The notes under the pieces: generated by a model
Database searches by the model: none
What the model was told of the DNA's origin: nothing
The model's input: the letters and a program-made list of their open reading frames with translations, nothing else
In this document: in pieces, positions 26,446 through 35,312 of the stretch
Layout: each line of letters opens with the position of its first letter
Position numbering within the stretch: the first letter of the stretch is position 1
Source: an uncultured Eubacteriales bacterium
GTDB lineage: Bacteria; Bacillota; Clostridia; Oscillospirales; Oscillospiraceae
Assembly (NCBI GenBank): GCA_900316205.1
Contig: ONBX01000011.1
Coordinates: 22,657 to 86,656 of the forward strand
DNA length: 64,000 bases
Direction: 5' to 3'
Position numbers and translations under genes: made by a program

Positions 26446-26949
26446 TTACAGTTCCTCGGGGTTGGCCACAGGGCCGCTTCTCCGGGGTGCCTTGCTGCTG
26501 CCGCGGAAGCTGGAGCGGGTGCTCTTGATGGCGTCGAGAGAGGCCATCAGGCTGTTTTCCGTCTGGCGCATGAGATCATCCACATAGTCGCTGGCGAGCT
26601 TGCGCAGCTCCGCGGATTTGGTTTCGGCGGTGGAGATCATCTCAGCGGCTCTCGCACGGGCGGCGCGGGTGATCTCCTGCTCGTCCACCAGCTGACGGGC
26701 GCGATCCTCGGCACTCTTGCGCATGGCCTCGGCTTCCCGCTTGGCATTGCCGATGAACTCATCTCTTGCCGCCACCAGGCGCTTGGCCTCGGCCACGGAG
26801 GAGGGCAGGGCCGCCTTGATGTCACTGATGAGCTTCAGGGCCTTTTCCCGCTCAATGATGCACTTGTCGCCGCCCAGAGGGACGTTCCAGGCCTCGCTGA
26901 TCATATTGAACAGATCATCCAGCAGTTCCATCACATCGTTGTTGTCCAT
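26446..26949 (-). CDS. coiled-coil protein of unknown function
   Basis: 167 residues starting MDNNDVMELLDDLFNMISEA. Mostly helical: a short N-terminal segment, then a long charged amphipathic helix (about 48-140; AKREAEAMRKSAEDRARQLV, ARAAEMISTAETKSAELRKL) resembling the stalk of ATP synthase subunit b or DivIVA-like proteins, and a basic tail. No membrane helix and no DivIVA N-terminal motif, so neither name is justified. It begins inside the coaD stop (TAATG), so it is co-translated with coaD; small helical proteins of this type commonly follow coaD in Clostridia. Confidence 0.7.
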   Translation of the reverse strand: MDNNDVMELLDDLFNMISEAWNVPLGGDKCIIEREKALKLISDIKAALPSSVAEAKRLVAARDEFIGNAKREAEAMRKSAEDRARQLVDEQEITRAARARAAEMISTAETKSAELRKLASDYVDDLMRQTENSLMASLDAIKSTRSSFRGSSKAPRRSGPVANPEEL

Positions 26950-27443
26950 TACTTCAACCTCCACTGCCTGGCCTTGGTCTCGATCTCTTCGATGAGCTCG
27001 GAAGGCACCAGTCCTGTCAGATCCGCGCCGTAGTATGCCATTTCCCGCACCACCGAGGAGGAAAGGAAGGTGTACTTGCCGCTGGCGGTGAGGAACATGG
27101 TCTCCAGCTCGGGATTGATCTTCTTGTTGATCAAATTCATCTGAAATTCATACTCAAAGTCAGAGGCGGCGCGCAGGCCCTTCACGATCACCGCGCCGGG
27201 ATACTGCTTGGCATACTCCGCCAGCAGTCCGTCCGACCAGTCCACGGTGACATTGGGGTAGCGCTCCGTGGCCCTGCGGCACATCTCCACCTTCTCCTCC
27301 ACAGTGAACATGGGGTTTGGCTTCATGGCATTGTGCATGATGCAGACCACGACCTGATCAAAAATCCTGGAAGTACGGCGAATGATGTTCAGGTGGCCCA
27401 GCGTGATGGGGTCAAAGCTGCCGGGGCAGATCGCAATGCTCAT
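26949..27443 (-). CDS. coaD: phosphopantetheine adenylyltransferase CoaD
   Basis: 164 residues. Fourth step of coenzyme A synthesis: ATP plus 4'-phosphopantetheine to dephospho-CoA. Nucleotidyltransferase motif CPGSFDPITLGHLNIIRR at the N-terminus, VKGLRAASDFEYEFQMNLIN in the centre and YTFLSSSVVREMAYYG (the second SSxxR-like ATP site). Length is standard. ATG overlaps the rsmD stop; the pairing rsmD-coaD is conserved in bacteria. Confidence 0.97.
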   Translation of the reverse strand: MSIAICPGSFDPITLGHLNIIRRTSRIFDQVVVCIMHNAMKPNPMFTVEEKVEMCRRATERYPNVTVDWSDGLLAEYAKQYPGAVIVKGLRAASDFEYEFQMNLINKKINPELETMFLTASGKYTFLSSSVVREMAYYGADLTGLVPSELIEEIETKARQWRLK

Positions 27444-27982
27444 AGCTGACTTTCCTTTGTGTAGATACAGATTTTCACCTTGCCGTAGCGGTATTCCTTC
27501 CCCTTCCGGTACGGCGTGGGAAGCTCCGGCAGCTCTGTTTCGCGCCGAGTCTCACAAATAATTATACCACCATCCGACAAGTTGTCAACAGAATTGAGGG
27601 TATTCAGCACCGGCTCGTAGAGTCCCGCGTCATAGGGGGGGTCCACAAAGACGAGATCGAAGCGCTCCCCCCGGCGGAGATAGCTCAAGGCGTTCTCCTG
27701 CAGCACAGGCGCGGAAAGCCCGCAGGCCTTCAGATTTTCCTTCACGATCTTTACCGCATCCCGGCTCTCGTCGATAAAGACGCAGCTTTTGGCGCCCCGG
27801 CTCAGGGCCTCGATGCCGAGCTGGCCGGTGCCGGCAAAGAGATCCAGGACTCTCCTGCCCTCGATGTCGAACTGGATGATGTTGAAGAGCGCCTCCTTCA
27901 CGTTATCCGTGGTGGGGCGAATGTCGTAGTTTTCCGGGGTCTTCAGTTTTCTACCCCGGGCAGATCCGGTGATAACACGCAT
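27440..27982 (-). CDS. rsmD: 16S rRNA (guanine(966)-N2)-methyltransferase RsmD
   Basis: 180 residues starting MRVITGSARGRKLKTPENYD, the standard N-terminus of the family. SAM motif I VLDLFAGTGQLGIEALSRGA and catalytic VFVDPPYDAGLY are present. It methylates G966 of 16S rRNA. AAAGGA lies upstream of the ATG at a slightly long distance. Longer in-frame starts run into a noncoding gap. The end overlaps coaD by 4 bases. Confidence 0.95.
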   Translation of the reverse strand: MRVITGSARGRKLKTPENYDIRPTTDNVKEALFNIIQFDIEGRRVLDLFAGTGQLGIEALSRGAKSCVFIDESRDAVKIVKENLKACGLSAPVLQENALSYLRRGERFDLVFVDPPYDAGLYEPVLNTLNSVDNLSDGGIIICETRRETELPELPTPYRKGKEYRYGKVKICIYTKESQL

Positions 27983-28140
27983 AAGGATGACTGTCCTTTC
28001 AAGAATGAAGTCCGGCTTCGCCGGAGGAAGGAATGAAGGGTCTTCGGCCAATGAAGAAATATCGGTATGCCGCTGTGCAGCGTGGATGATGATCCCTCGG
28101 CGGATCCAATCCCACAATTTCTTCCTTTGCGAAGCAAACT

Positions 28141-29958
28141 TCAATTCTTCATTTCTTCACTGCGGAAGTATTCATATACCGCCTTGGCAGTGTTCTTCGG
28201 CACGACCAGGGCAAGCTGGCTCTCGCTGGCCTCCCGGATGGCCTTGACGGACTTGAAGGCCTTGAGCAGGTCGCTCTTGCGCCTGGGCCCCACGCCGTCG
28301 ATCTTGTCCAGGGCGGAAGCGTAGCTCTCCAGCCGCAGCTCCCGCTGGTAGCCGATGGCGGTGTTGTGGGTCTCCTCCTGGATGTTCCCAACAAGAGCAA
28401 AAACTGCCTGGTTTTGCTGGATGCCGATCTCCCGCCCTTCCGGGGTGATGAGAGCCCGGGTGCGGTGTCGGTCGTCCTTGACCATGCCGAAGGTGGGAAC
28501 GGAAAGGCCCAGATCCTGCAGGGCCCGCGCCGCGGTGGCGGCATGAGTCTCGCCGCCGTCGATGAGCAGCAGATCCGGGAGCGGGGCAAAATGCTCGTCC
28601 CCGTCCAAATAGCGCTTGAAGCGGCGGGAAACCGCCTGGTACATGCTGGCATAGTCGTCCGCCCCGTCCAGGTCCCGGATGCGGAATTTGCGGTAGTCCC
28701 GCTTCAGGGGCTTGCCGTCCACGTGCACGCTCATGGCGGCTACGATCCCGCTGTCCCCCAGGTTTGAAACATCAAAAGCTTCGATGCGGCCGGGGAAGCT
28801 TTCCAGCTCCAGGGCCTTTTGCAGCCACTCCAGGGTCTTGGAGCGGCGCTGGGCCAGGGTGGTGCGGCGCTGGATCTCCTCCCGGGCGTTGAGGGCGGCA
28901 CTTTCGATGAGACGCATCCGCTCCCCCCGCTTGGGGCATTCCAGGTAGACCCGCCTGCCCGCCGTTTCGCTGAGCAGGGTCTCCAGTTCCTCCCGGTCTT
29001 CGATCTCGCAGGGCAGCAGGATGGACTTGGGCCACCCGCCCCGGTGGGCGGTGTAGTACTGCCGCACCAGATCGGACACGGCCTCCGCGTCCTCCTCCAG
29101 GGGCTCCTCCATCATCTCCACGTCCTTCCCGGCCAGGTCCCCGTTCACAAAGTGCAGCACGGTGAAGCAGCTCTTGGCGCCCCGGGCAAAGCCGATGGCG
29201 TCGGTATCGGCAAAGGCGGTGGCGATGACCCGCTGCTTCTGGCTGACGCTCTCGATGGCGCGCATCCGGTCCCGCAGCTGGGCGGCCTTTTCAAAGCGCA
29301 GTTCCTCCGCCGCCTGCTCCATCTCCCGCCGCAGATCCTCGATGAGTTCGCCGCTCTTTCCCTCCAGGATCAGGGCCGCCTGGCGCATACGGGCGCGGTA
29401 GTCATCACTGTCGCTGTCCTTGAGGCACCAGCCGGCGCAGGAGCCCATGTGGTAGTTGAGGCAGGGCCTGTCCTTGCCGATGTCCCGGGGAAATTTGCGG
29501 CTGCAGTCCGGCAGGAGCAGGGCCTTGCAGATGGTATTGATGATTTCCCGGGACTGGTAGCGTCCCCCGAAGGGGCCGTAGTAGCGGGCACCGTCCTTGG
29601 AGGCGCGGCTGGCAATGCTCATCACCGGATACTCCTGTCTCGGATCCAGGCGGATGAAGGGATAGCCCTTGTCGTCTTTCAGGAGGATGTTGTAATGGGG
29701 CTTGTGGCGCTTGATGAGGGAGTTTTCCAGCACCAGAGCCTCCAGCTCGCTGCCGGCCACGATGACGTTGAAATCCGCCACCTTTTCCACCATGGCGGCC
29801 ACCTTGGGCAGGTGCTCCCCGTGGAAATAGCTGCTGACCCGGTTTTTGAGCTTCTTGGCCTTGCCGACGTAGATGACCTCGTTGTGCTCGTCCAGCATGA
29901 TATAGACCCCGGGCAGCAGGGGCAGATGATTGGCTTTTTCCCGCAGCTCTTCCAGCAT
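28141..29958 (-). CDS. uvrC: excinuclease ABC subunit C
   Basis: 605 residues. Nucleotide excision repair incision subunit. GIY-YIG domain at the start (LLPGVYIMLDEHNEVIYVGKAKKLKNRV), UVR domain (about 205-240; EELRFEKAAQLRDRMRAIE) that binds UvrB, RNase H-like endonuclease domain (EAFDVSNLGDSGIVAAMSV with the catalytic Asp; LLLIDGG) and a C-terminal helix-hairpin-helix (IDGVGPRRKSDLL). AGGAG precedes the ATG. The gap to rsmD (27983-28140) holds only a short hairpin and TTCTTC-type repeats. Confidence 0.97.
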   Translation of the reverse strand: MLEELREKANHLPLLPGVYIMLDEHNEVIYVGKAKKLKNRVSSYFHGEHLPKVAAMVEKVADFNVIVAGSELEALVLENSLIKRHKPHYNILLKDDKGYPFIRLDPRQEYPVMSIASRASKDGARYYGPFGGRYQSREIINTICKALLLPDCSRKFPRDIGKDRPCLNYHMGSCAGWCLKDSDSDDYRARMRQAALILEGKSGELIEDLRREMEQAAEELRFEKAAQLRDRMRAIESVSQKQRVIATAFADTDAIGFARGAKSCFTVLHFVNGDLAGKDVEMMEEPLEEDAEAVSDLVRQYYTAHRGGWPKSILLPCEIEDREELETLLSETAGRRVYLECPKRGERMRLIESAALNAREEIQRRTTLAQRRSKTLEWLQKALELESFPGRIEAFDVSNLGDSGIVAAMSVHVDGKPLKRDYRKFRIRDLDGADDYASMYQAVSRRFKRYLDGDEHFAPLPDLLLIDGGETHAATAARALQDLGLSVPTFGMVKDDRHRTRALITPEGREIGIQQNQAVFALVGNIQEETHNTAIGYQRELRLESYASALDKIDGVGPRRKSDLLKAFKSVKAIREASESQLALVVPKNTAKAVYEYFRSEEMKN

Positions 29959-30035
29959 GGCTTACTCCTGTAGATTCGATCAAAGCAATAAGGATTCCGT
30001 CACCCGCAGGGGGACAAATCCTTTTTCAAAATCGG

Positions 30036-30066
30036 AAAAAAGGGTGTGCGTCGGCACACCCTTTTC
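30036..30066. terminator. terminator after HPr
   Basis: GGGTGTGC, loop GTCG, GCACACCC, bordered by an A-run and TTTT; works in either orientation. It lies 18 bases past the HPr stop. Confidence 0.85.
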
Positions 30067-30083
30067 TTCTGTATGTTGCTGTA

Positions 30084-30347
30084 TTACTCGGAGAAATCGG
30101 AATCAATCAGCTCCGAGAGGGTGGCGATCGCCGCTTCCTCATCCACGCCGTCGGCGATGATGGTGATGGCGGTTCCCTTCACGATGCCCAGAGACAGGAC
30201 GCCCAGAAGGCTCTTGGCGTTGACGCGCCGCTCTTCCTTTTCAACCCAGATGCTGCTCTTGAACTCATTGGCCTTCTGGATGAAGAAGGTGGCCGGTCTG
30301 GCGTGAAGCCCCACCTGATTGTTGATGACTACTTCCTTGGAAATCAT
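30084..30347 (-). CDS. ptsH: HPr family phosphocarrier protein
   Basis: 87 residues. His15 in GLHARPATF is the site phosphorylated by PTS enzyme I; Ser46 in NAKSLLGVLSLGI matches the HPr kinase/phosphatase regulatory site, so both catalytic and catabolite-control functions look intact. Compared with classical HPr it has an unusual VEKEERR segment before Ser46, so a regulatory paralogue (Crh-like) was considered, but His15 argues for HPr. No PTS enzyme genes are adjacent; it has its own promoter and terminator. Confidence 0.88.
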   Translation of the reverse strand: MISKEVVINNQVGLHARPATFFIQKANEFKSSIWVEKEERRVNAKSLLGVLSLGIVKGTAITIIADGVDEEAAIATLSELIDSDFSE

Positions 30348-30410
30348 GCCCGCATCTCCTTATATCCTATAATAGTTTGCGCTAAAAGAATCTCCACTGG
30401 ATTCTATGAC

Positions 30411-30439
30411 ACTTTAGCAAATTTTCGACCATACGTCAA
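30411..30439 (-). promoter_or_regulatory. candidate HPr promoter
   Basis: Minus strand TTGACG, 17 bases, TAAAGT, in an AT-rich gap 64 bases before the start codon. Confidence 0.55.
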
Positions 30440-30525
30440 CCGCTTTCCGCCGTTTCGTGATTTTTACCATTTCCTGTCGGCGGGAAAGATGATCTTTTAT
30501 ACGCTTTTTCCAGCAAAAAAGGCAA

Positions 30526-32898
30526 TTATTTCAGCTCCACGATGGTGACGCCGGCCTCCCCCTCGCCAAAGCGGCCCAGGCGGAAGGATTTGACGCTCTT
30601 GTTGTGGCGCAGCATGTTCTGCACGGCGCTGCGAAGGGCGCCGGTGCCCTTGCCGTGGATGATGGTGACGGTCTTGAGCTTTGCCATGACGGCCCCGTCC
30701 AGATACTGCTCAGCGGTGAGGAGGGCGTCGATGACCTCCATGCCCCGCAGATCCACCTCCGCCGGGAAGGCGGCGGCACGCAGGGTGGCAGAACCGGCGG
30801 CGGCGCTTTTCTTAGGCTTCAGGCTCTGTCCCTCCACCAGCAGCACCTCGTCCTCTTTGGCGGTGACGTTCATGATGCCGGCCCGGAGCGTCAGCACCCG
30901 GTCGGGAGAGACGGAGATGACCTCCGCCTTCATGCCCATGGACTTGATCTGCACGGTGTCGCCGGGACGCACGGGGCGGGCGGACTTCTGCTCCTCCGCA
31001 GGAGCGGCGTCCTGACGGCGCAGGTCCTCCTGGCTCTGGTTCAGCTTGCGTCTGAGCTCGCTTCTGGCCTCGTTGATGCGCTGGATATTGTCCTCCTCGT
31101 TGGCCTTCTCCCGCATCTCGTCCAGTTCCCGGAAGGTGGCCTCGGCGGTGTCCCGGGCCTCCTGCAGAATACGCTCAGCATCCCGTCTTGCCTTCAGGTC
31201 CGCCTTCTCCAGGCGTACCTCCAGCTCCTTGCGAAGCAGGGCGGACTTTTTGGCACTCTCCTCCGCCTCCCGCAGCTTTTTGGCCGTGGCCTCCCGGTCC
31301 TTTTCCAGCAGGAGCCTGGTCTGCTCCAGCTTTTCGATGGTGGCCTCAAAGCTGGCGCTGTCGGTACTGACCCGGTTTTTGGCGTCCTCGATGATATCCT
31401 CCCCCAGGCCGAGACGCCGGGAGATGGCAAAGGCGTTGGACTTGCCGGGAATGCCCACCAGCAGGTGATAGGTGGGACGAAGGGTCTCCACGTTGAACTC
31501 GCAGGAAGCGTTTTGCACCCCGGGCTGATTGGTGGCATAGACCTTGAGCTCGGCATAGTGGGTGGTGGCGGCGATCATGGCCCCCTTCTGGCGGGCATAC
31601 TCGATGATGGAGATGGCGAGAGCCGCGCCCTCGGTGGGGTCAGTGCCGGCGCCCAGCTCGTCAAAGAGAAGCAGGGAGTTTTCATCGCACTCTTCCAGGA
31701 TGCTCACGATGTTGGTCATATGGGCGGAGAAGGTGGAGAGGGACTGCTCGATACTCTGCTCATCGCCGATATCGGCCAGGATGTGCCGGAACACCGGCAG
31801 ATTGCTGCCGTCGGCGGCAGGGATGTGCAGGCCGCACTGATTCATGGCGGCGAGAAGGCCAATGGTCTTGAGGGAGACGGTCTTGCCGCCGGTGTTGGGT
31901 CCGGTGATGACCAGGGTGTCAAAGGCATCGCCCAGCTCCACATCGATGGGGACGGCCTTGGACGGGTCCAGCAGCGGGTGGCGGGCCCGGCGCAGGAGGA
32001 TGCCCTCTCCTTCCAGGCTTGCCTCCTGGCAATCCATCTGATAGCTGAGTTTGGCCTTGGCAAAGATCAGGTCCAGGCGGACCAGCAGATCGAAGTCGGA
32101 ATCGATATCCTGCCGGTGCTCGGCGCAGTCGGCGGAGAGCTCCGCCAGGATCCGCTCGATCTCCAGCTTCTCCTTGGCGGCCAGCTCCCGCAGCTCGTTG
32201 TTGGCCTTGACAGCAGCCATGGGTTCCACGAAAAGAGTTTGCCCCGTGGCCGAAATATCATGCACAAGCCCCGGCACCGCGCCCTTGTGGTCGGCCTTCA
32301 CGGGGACCACATAGCGGTCGGAGCGCATGGTGATGATGGGCTCCTGGAGAGCCTTGGCATAGGAGGGCGAGGAGAGGATCTTCTGCAGGGCCTCCCGCGC
32401 CCGGGAAGCCGCAGCCCGCATTTTCCGGCGGATATCCGCCAGCTCGTTGGAGGCGCCGTCGGCGATCTCATCCTCTCCCACGATGGAGGTGGTGATTTTC
32501 TCTTCCAGAAATTTGTTGGCCCTGAGGCCGTTGAAAAGGGAGTCGATGCAGGTCTTGCCCACGGAGTCATCGGCGATATAAGCCCGCACCAGGCGTGCGC
32601 ACTGGAGCACTCGGGCAATGTCCAGCAGCTCCCGGGTGTTGAGGGCGCCGCCCAGGTCCGCACGGGCCAGGGAGGCCCGCACGTCCTTCACGCCGGAAAA
32701 GCTGGGGCTGCCGCGCACCACCATCATGGTCTTGGCGGCGCTGGTCTCCTCCAGGCGGTGCTTCACCTCAAAGGGGTCGGAGGAGGGGGCGAGCAGCAGG
32801 GCCCGCTCCTTGGCGGTATCCCCCACCGCCTGCTGGGAGAGCTTCTGCAGCACGGCAGGCAGCTCCAGCGTATTCAGGGATTTTTCAAAAAAACTCAT
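30526..32898 (-). CDS. mutS2: endonuclease/recombination protein MutS2
   Basis: 790 residues from ATG 32898 (GAGGAAAA upstream; the frame extends 40 codons further without support). MutS core and lever domains, Walker A GPNTGGKTVSLK, Walker B LLLFDELGAGTDP, then a long coiled coil (about 510-640) and a C-terminal Smr nuclease domain (VDLRGMEVIDALL, HGKGTGALR). Firmicutes MutS2 limits homologous recombination and, in Bacillus, also rescues collided ribosomes. The LDLR-like catalytic motif reads VDLRG here. recO is the upstream neighbour. Confidence 0.95.
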   Translation of the reverse strand: MSFFEKSLNTLELPAVLQKLSQQAVGDTAKERALLLAPSSDPFEVKHRLEETSAAKTMMVVRGSPSFSGVKDVRASLARADLGGALNTRELLDIARVLQCARLVRAYIADDSVGKTCIDSLFNGLRANKFLEEKITTSIVGEDEIADGASNELADIRRKMRAAASRAREALQKILSSPSYAKALQEPIITMRSDRYVVPVKADHKGAVPGLVHDISATGQTLFVEPMAAVKANNELRELAAKEKLEIERILAELSADCAEHRQDIDSDFDLLVRLDLIFAKAKLSYQMDCQEASLEGEGILLRRARHPLLDPSKAVPIDVELGDAFDTLVITGPNTGGKTVSLKTIGLLAAMNQCGLHIPAADGSNLPVFRHILADIGDEQSIEQSLSTFSAHMTNIVSILEECDENSLLLFDELGAGTDPTEGAALAISIIEYARQKGAMIAATTHYAELKVYATNQPGVQNASCEFNVETLRPTYHLLVGIPGKSNAFAISRRLGLGEDIIEDAKNRVSTDSASFEATIEKLEQTRLLLEKDREATAKKLREAEESAKKSALLRKELEVRLEKADLKARRDAERILQEARDTAEATFRELDEMREKANEEDNIQRINEARSELRRKLNQSQEDLRRQDAAPAEEQKSARPVRPGDTVQIKSMGMKAEVISVSPDRVLTLRAGIMNVTAKEDEVLLVEGQSLKPKKSAAAGSATLRAAAFPAEVDLRGMEVIDALLTAEQYLDGAVMAKLKTVTIIHGKGTGALRSAVQNMLRHNKSVKSFRLGRFGEGEAGVTIVELK

Positions 32899-33052
32899 GA
32901 TCTTTTTCCTCTGATCGGTGATGTCTTCCAGTCTCTTGGTAGAATGTGTTTTCTTTCTTGCGGGAGGGGCAAACCGCTCCCCTACCGTATTGCTTGCAAT
33001 TTCGATGAATCCTTTCATCCTGCAAAAGACTCACGCAGCATATTCTGAAATA

Positions 33053-33829
33053 TTACAATTCCGAATTCCGAACTCCGAACTCCGAATTCTTCTGAAACTG
33101 CTTATAATACTCCAAGGTGGGAAAGCTGCGCTCGGCATGGGCCTGGACATAGCGCTCCGCGGCACGGGAAAAGTTCTGCAGCCCCTTTTCCCCGATGGGA
33201 AAAGAGAAGAGCCGCTTGGCCGGGGCGGAGATCACATAGCGCATGGCGGCGAGGGCGTCCTCCTCCAGCAGGGTCCCGTCCCAGCTGGGGCGGGCGCAGC
33301 TCCGGCAGCAGAGAACGCCGTCGGAAAGGCTCAGCACCGGGTCCTCCGGCTCCGTCTTTCCGCAGATGCTGCAGGCGCCAAGCTCCGGTCGGAAGCCTGC
33401 CAGGCACATGAGGCGCAATTCAAAGGCGGCCTTCAGCTTCTCCGGCTCCCCCAGGGCATTGCTGAGGGCATAGAGGGAGTTGAGGCCCAGCTGTAAAAGC
33501 TCCGGATCCGGCTGATCCTCCACGGAGAAGGCCTCCAGACACTCGGCAAAATAGCTGCCCAGGGCCAGCTTCTCAATATCGTTCCGCAGGCCGGAGAAGC
33601 TCTCCAGCACGGTCCCCTCGTTGACGGTCCACTTGCCCCGGTTGCCGAAGAGGGTCAGTTCCGACCAGGTGAGCTGCTGAGTGGCGGCACCGGTGCGGCT
33701 GGATTTGCGCAGAGCGCCCCGGGCCTTGGCGGTGATCTTCCCCTCCGACTCGGTGAGAATGGTCAGGATCCGGTCCGCTTCCTTATATCGGGCCTCCCGC
33801 AGGATGAGGCCCTTGGTCGTTTGAAACAC
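33053..33829 (-). CDS. recO: DNA repair protein RecO
   Basis: 258 residues. Helps load RecA on gapped DNA. N-terminal OB fold (TTKGLILREARYKEADRILTILT), helical centre, and a zinc site CSICGKTEPEDPVLSLSDGVLCCRSC that is the RecO hallmark. The last residues, NSEFGVRNSEL, are encoded by a CCGAATT/CCGAACT heptamer repeat (33057-33089) and are almost certainly not ancestral; the fold ends near TLEYYKQFQK. yqzL and era lie just upstream, the conserved Firmicutes order. Confidence 0.94.
   Translation of the reverse strand: MFQTTKGLILREARYKEADRILTILTESEGKITAKARGALRKSSRTGAATQQLTWSELTLFGNRGKWTVNEGTVLESFSGLRNDIEKLALGSYFAECLEAFSVEDQPDPELLQLGLNSLYALSNALGEPEKLKAAFELRLMCLAGFRPELGACSICGKTEPEDPVLSLSDGVLCCRSCARPSWDGTLLEEDALAAMRYVISAPAKRLFSFPIGEKGLQNFSRAAERYVQAHAERSFPTLEYYKQFQKNSEFGVRNSEL
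33057..33089. repeat. heptamer tandem repeat at the recO 3' end
   Basis: Four units CCGAATT, CCGAACT, CCGAACT, CCGAATT preceded by AATT and followed by C. It is read in frame as the recO tail. Confidence 0.8.
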
Positions 33830-33841
33830 GGTATGTAACCC

Positions 33842-33976
33842 TCAGTCCGTGGCCCGGGGAGTCTCCCCCGGGTCGGTTTCTTTTTCGGGCCTGCCCCGCT
33901 GGGCGGCCTTGTACAGCATATAGCAGACGGGGTCGCCGGTCTCGGCGAAGGTCTGCCAGATCGCGTCGAGTTCCAT
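33842..33976 (-). CDS. yqzL: YqzL family small protein
   Basis: 44 residues, too short for usual gene finders. Starts MELDAIWQTFAETGDPVCYM and continues LYKAAQRG, matching the YqzL family (trp-rich start, ETG, LYK), which in Bacilli and Clostridia lies between era and recO exactly as here. GAGGTGG precedes the ATG. The tail after residue 28 is charged and variable. Function is unknown. It ends 12 bases before the recO start. Confidence 0.85.
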   Translation of the reverse strand: MELDAIWQTFAETGDPVCYMLYKAAQRGRPEKETDPGETPRATD

Positions 33977-34040
33977 GTTGACCACCTCTGCTCCTATTTT
34001 ACGCAGAGGCAGTCAAAAGGCGCATGCCACTTTTATGCAA

Positions 34041-34928
34041 TTATTGCTCGGTAAAGCCAAAATTGCGCAGCTGGGCCATGGAGTCCCGCCAGTTTTCCTT
34101 CACCTTCACCCAGGTCTGCAGATAGACCTTGGCGCCCATGAATTCCTCAATATCCTGCCGGGCCAGCTCGCCGATCTTCTTGAGCATGGCGCCTTTTTTG
34201 CCGATGATGATGCCCTTGTGGCTGTCCTTTTCGCAGTAGATGGTCACTTCCAGGTCAATGATGCCGCTGTCCCGCTCGGAAAAGCGGGTGACCTCCACCG
34301 CCGTGCCGTGGGGGATCTCCTTATCCAGGCACTGCAGCAGCTTCTCCCGCACCAGCTCCGCGCAGATCTGCCGCTCCGGCTGGTCGGTGATCATGTCCTC
34401 CGGGAAGAAATGGGGACCTTCGGCGGCGTATTTTTCCAGCTCCGCCATCAGTTCCTCCAGGCCGTCCCCGGTCTTGGCGGAGATGGGCAGAATGGCGTCA
34501 AAATCATAAGCCTGGGAATAGAGGGCCATGACCTCCAGCAGCCGGGTCTTGTCCACGGTGTCGATCTTGTTGATGACCAGGATGGCCGGCTCCCCACTCT
34601 GACGGATGCGGGAAAGGAGCTCTTCCTCCTGGGGTCCGATGGCGGCCACCGGCTCCACCAGCAGCAGCACGCAGTCCACATCCGCCACGCTCTCCTTTAC
34701 CACGTTCACCATGTAGTCCCCCAGGCGTGTGCGGGGCTTATGAAAGCCCGGGGTGTCCATCAGCACGAACTGGGTGTCCCCCCGGTTCACGATGGCGGTG
34801 ATGCGGTTGCGCGTGGTCTGGGGCTTGTTGGAAACGATGGCCACTTTTTCGCCCACCAGGGCGTTGGTCAGGGTGCTCTTGCCCACATTGGGCCGCCCGC
34901 ACAGGGTGATCATAGCGGATTTTGTCAT
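34041..34928 (-). CDS. era: GTPase Era
   Basis: 295 residues. Ribosome-assembly GTPase that binds the 3' end of 16S rRNA. G1 GRPNVGKSTLTN, G2 region TTRNRITAIV, G3 DTPGFHKPRTRLGDYMV, G4 NKID, G5 SAKTGDGLEEL, then a C-terminal KH domain (GKKGAMLKKIGELARQDIE, KVKENWRDS). Complete and of normal length. ybeY lies 384 bases upstream across a repeat-filled gap; dgkA and cdd, found here in Bacillus, are missing. Confidence 0.97.
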   Translation of the reverse strand: MTKSAMITLCGRPNVGKSTLTNALVGEKVAIVSNKPQTTRNRITAIVNRGDTQFVLMDTPGFHKPRTRLGDYMVNVVKESVADVDCVLLLVEPVAAIGPQEEELLSRIRQSGEPAILVINKIDTVDKTRLLEVMALYSQAYDFDAILPISAKTGDGLEELMAELEKYAAEGPHFFPEDMITDQPERQICAELVREKLLQCLDKEIPHGTAVEVTRFSERDSGIIDLEVTIYCEKDSHKGIIIGKKGAMLKKIGELARQDIEEFMGAKVYLQTWVKVKENWRDSMAQLRNFGFTEQ

Positions 34929-35312
34929 TTCAATAACCTCCGTGACTTCTCTTTGGCTCTCCTGACTAAGGGGAGCTGGCCGCCGTCAGGCGGACTGAGG
35001 GGGTATTCCTCCGTACTTCCTTATAGGCTCCCCTGCAAGGGGAATTGCGGGTTCCCGCCGCCGGCGGCGGAAGAAGGGAACCCGGAATTTCTGCAGCGGT
35101 CGAAAAACGCAAGGAACAGCGAAAGCCCGCTGCGTTTTTCGGGCACCGCAAAGCGGTCGCTGGCCGCCGTCAGGCGGACTGAGGGGTATTCCTCCGTACT
35201 TCCTTATAAGCTCCCCCTCCGGGGGAGCTGTCCGCAAAGCGGACTGAAGGGGTCTCTCCGTATTCTTTTCTCTTTCCGATACGGGCCGTCGAGGGCGCCG
35301 GCCCCTACAAAA
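34929..35312. repeat. gene-free repeat cluster between era and ybeY
   Basis: No gene. A repeat GCTGGCCGCCGTCAGGCGGA continuing CTGAGGGG, TATTCCTCCGTACTTCC appears at about 34974-35025 and 35159-35208, followed by a variant hairpin GTCCGCAAAGCGGAC with GGGGAGCT at about 35220-35253. Between them lie GGGTTCCC...GGGAACCC and CGAAAAACGCA...TGCGTTTTTCG stems. At 35281-35310 is a GGCCGTCGAGGGCGCCGGCC element ending CCTAC. Likely mobile or REP-like palindromes. Confidence 0.7.

Noticed and set aside
30604-33048. 814-codon plus-strand frame opposite mutS2
   Set aside because: Antisense shadow; mutS2 has full motifs on the minus strand.
34929-35312. Repeats between era and ybeY considered as a CRISPR array
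   Set aside because: Unit spacing is irregular (about 185 then 60 bases) and inter-repeat DNA is structured, not spacer-like.
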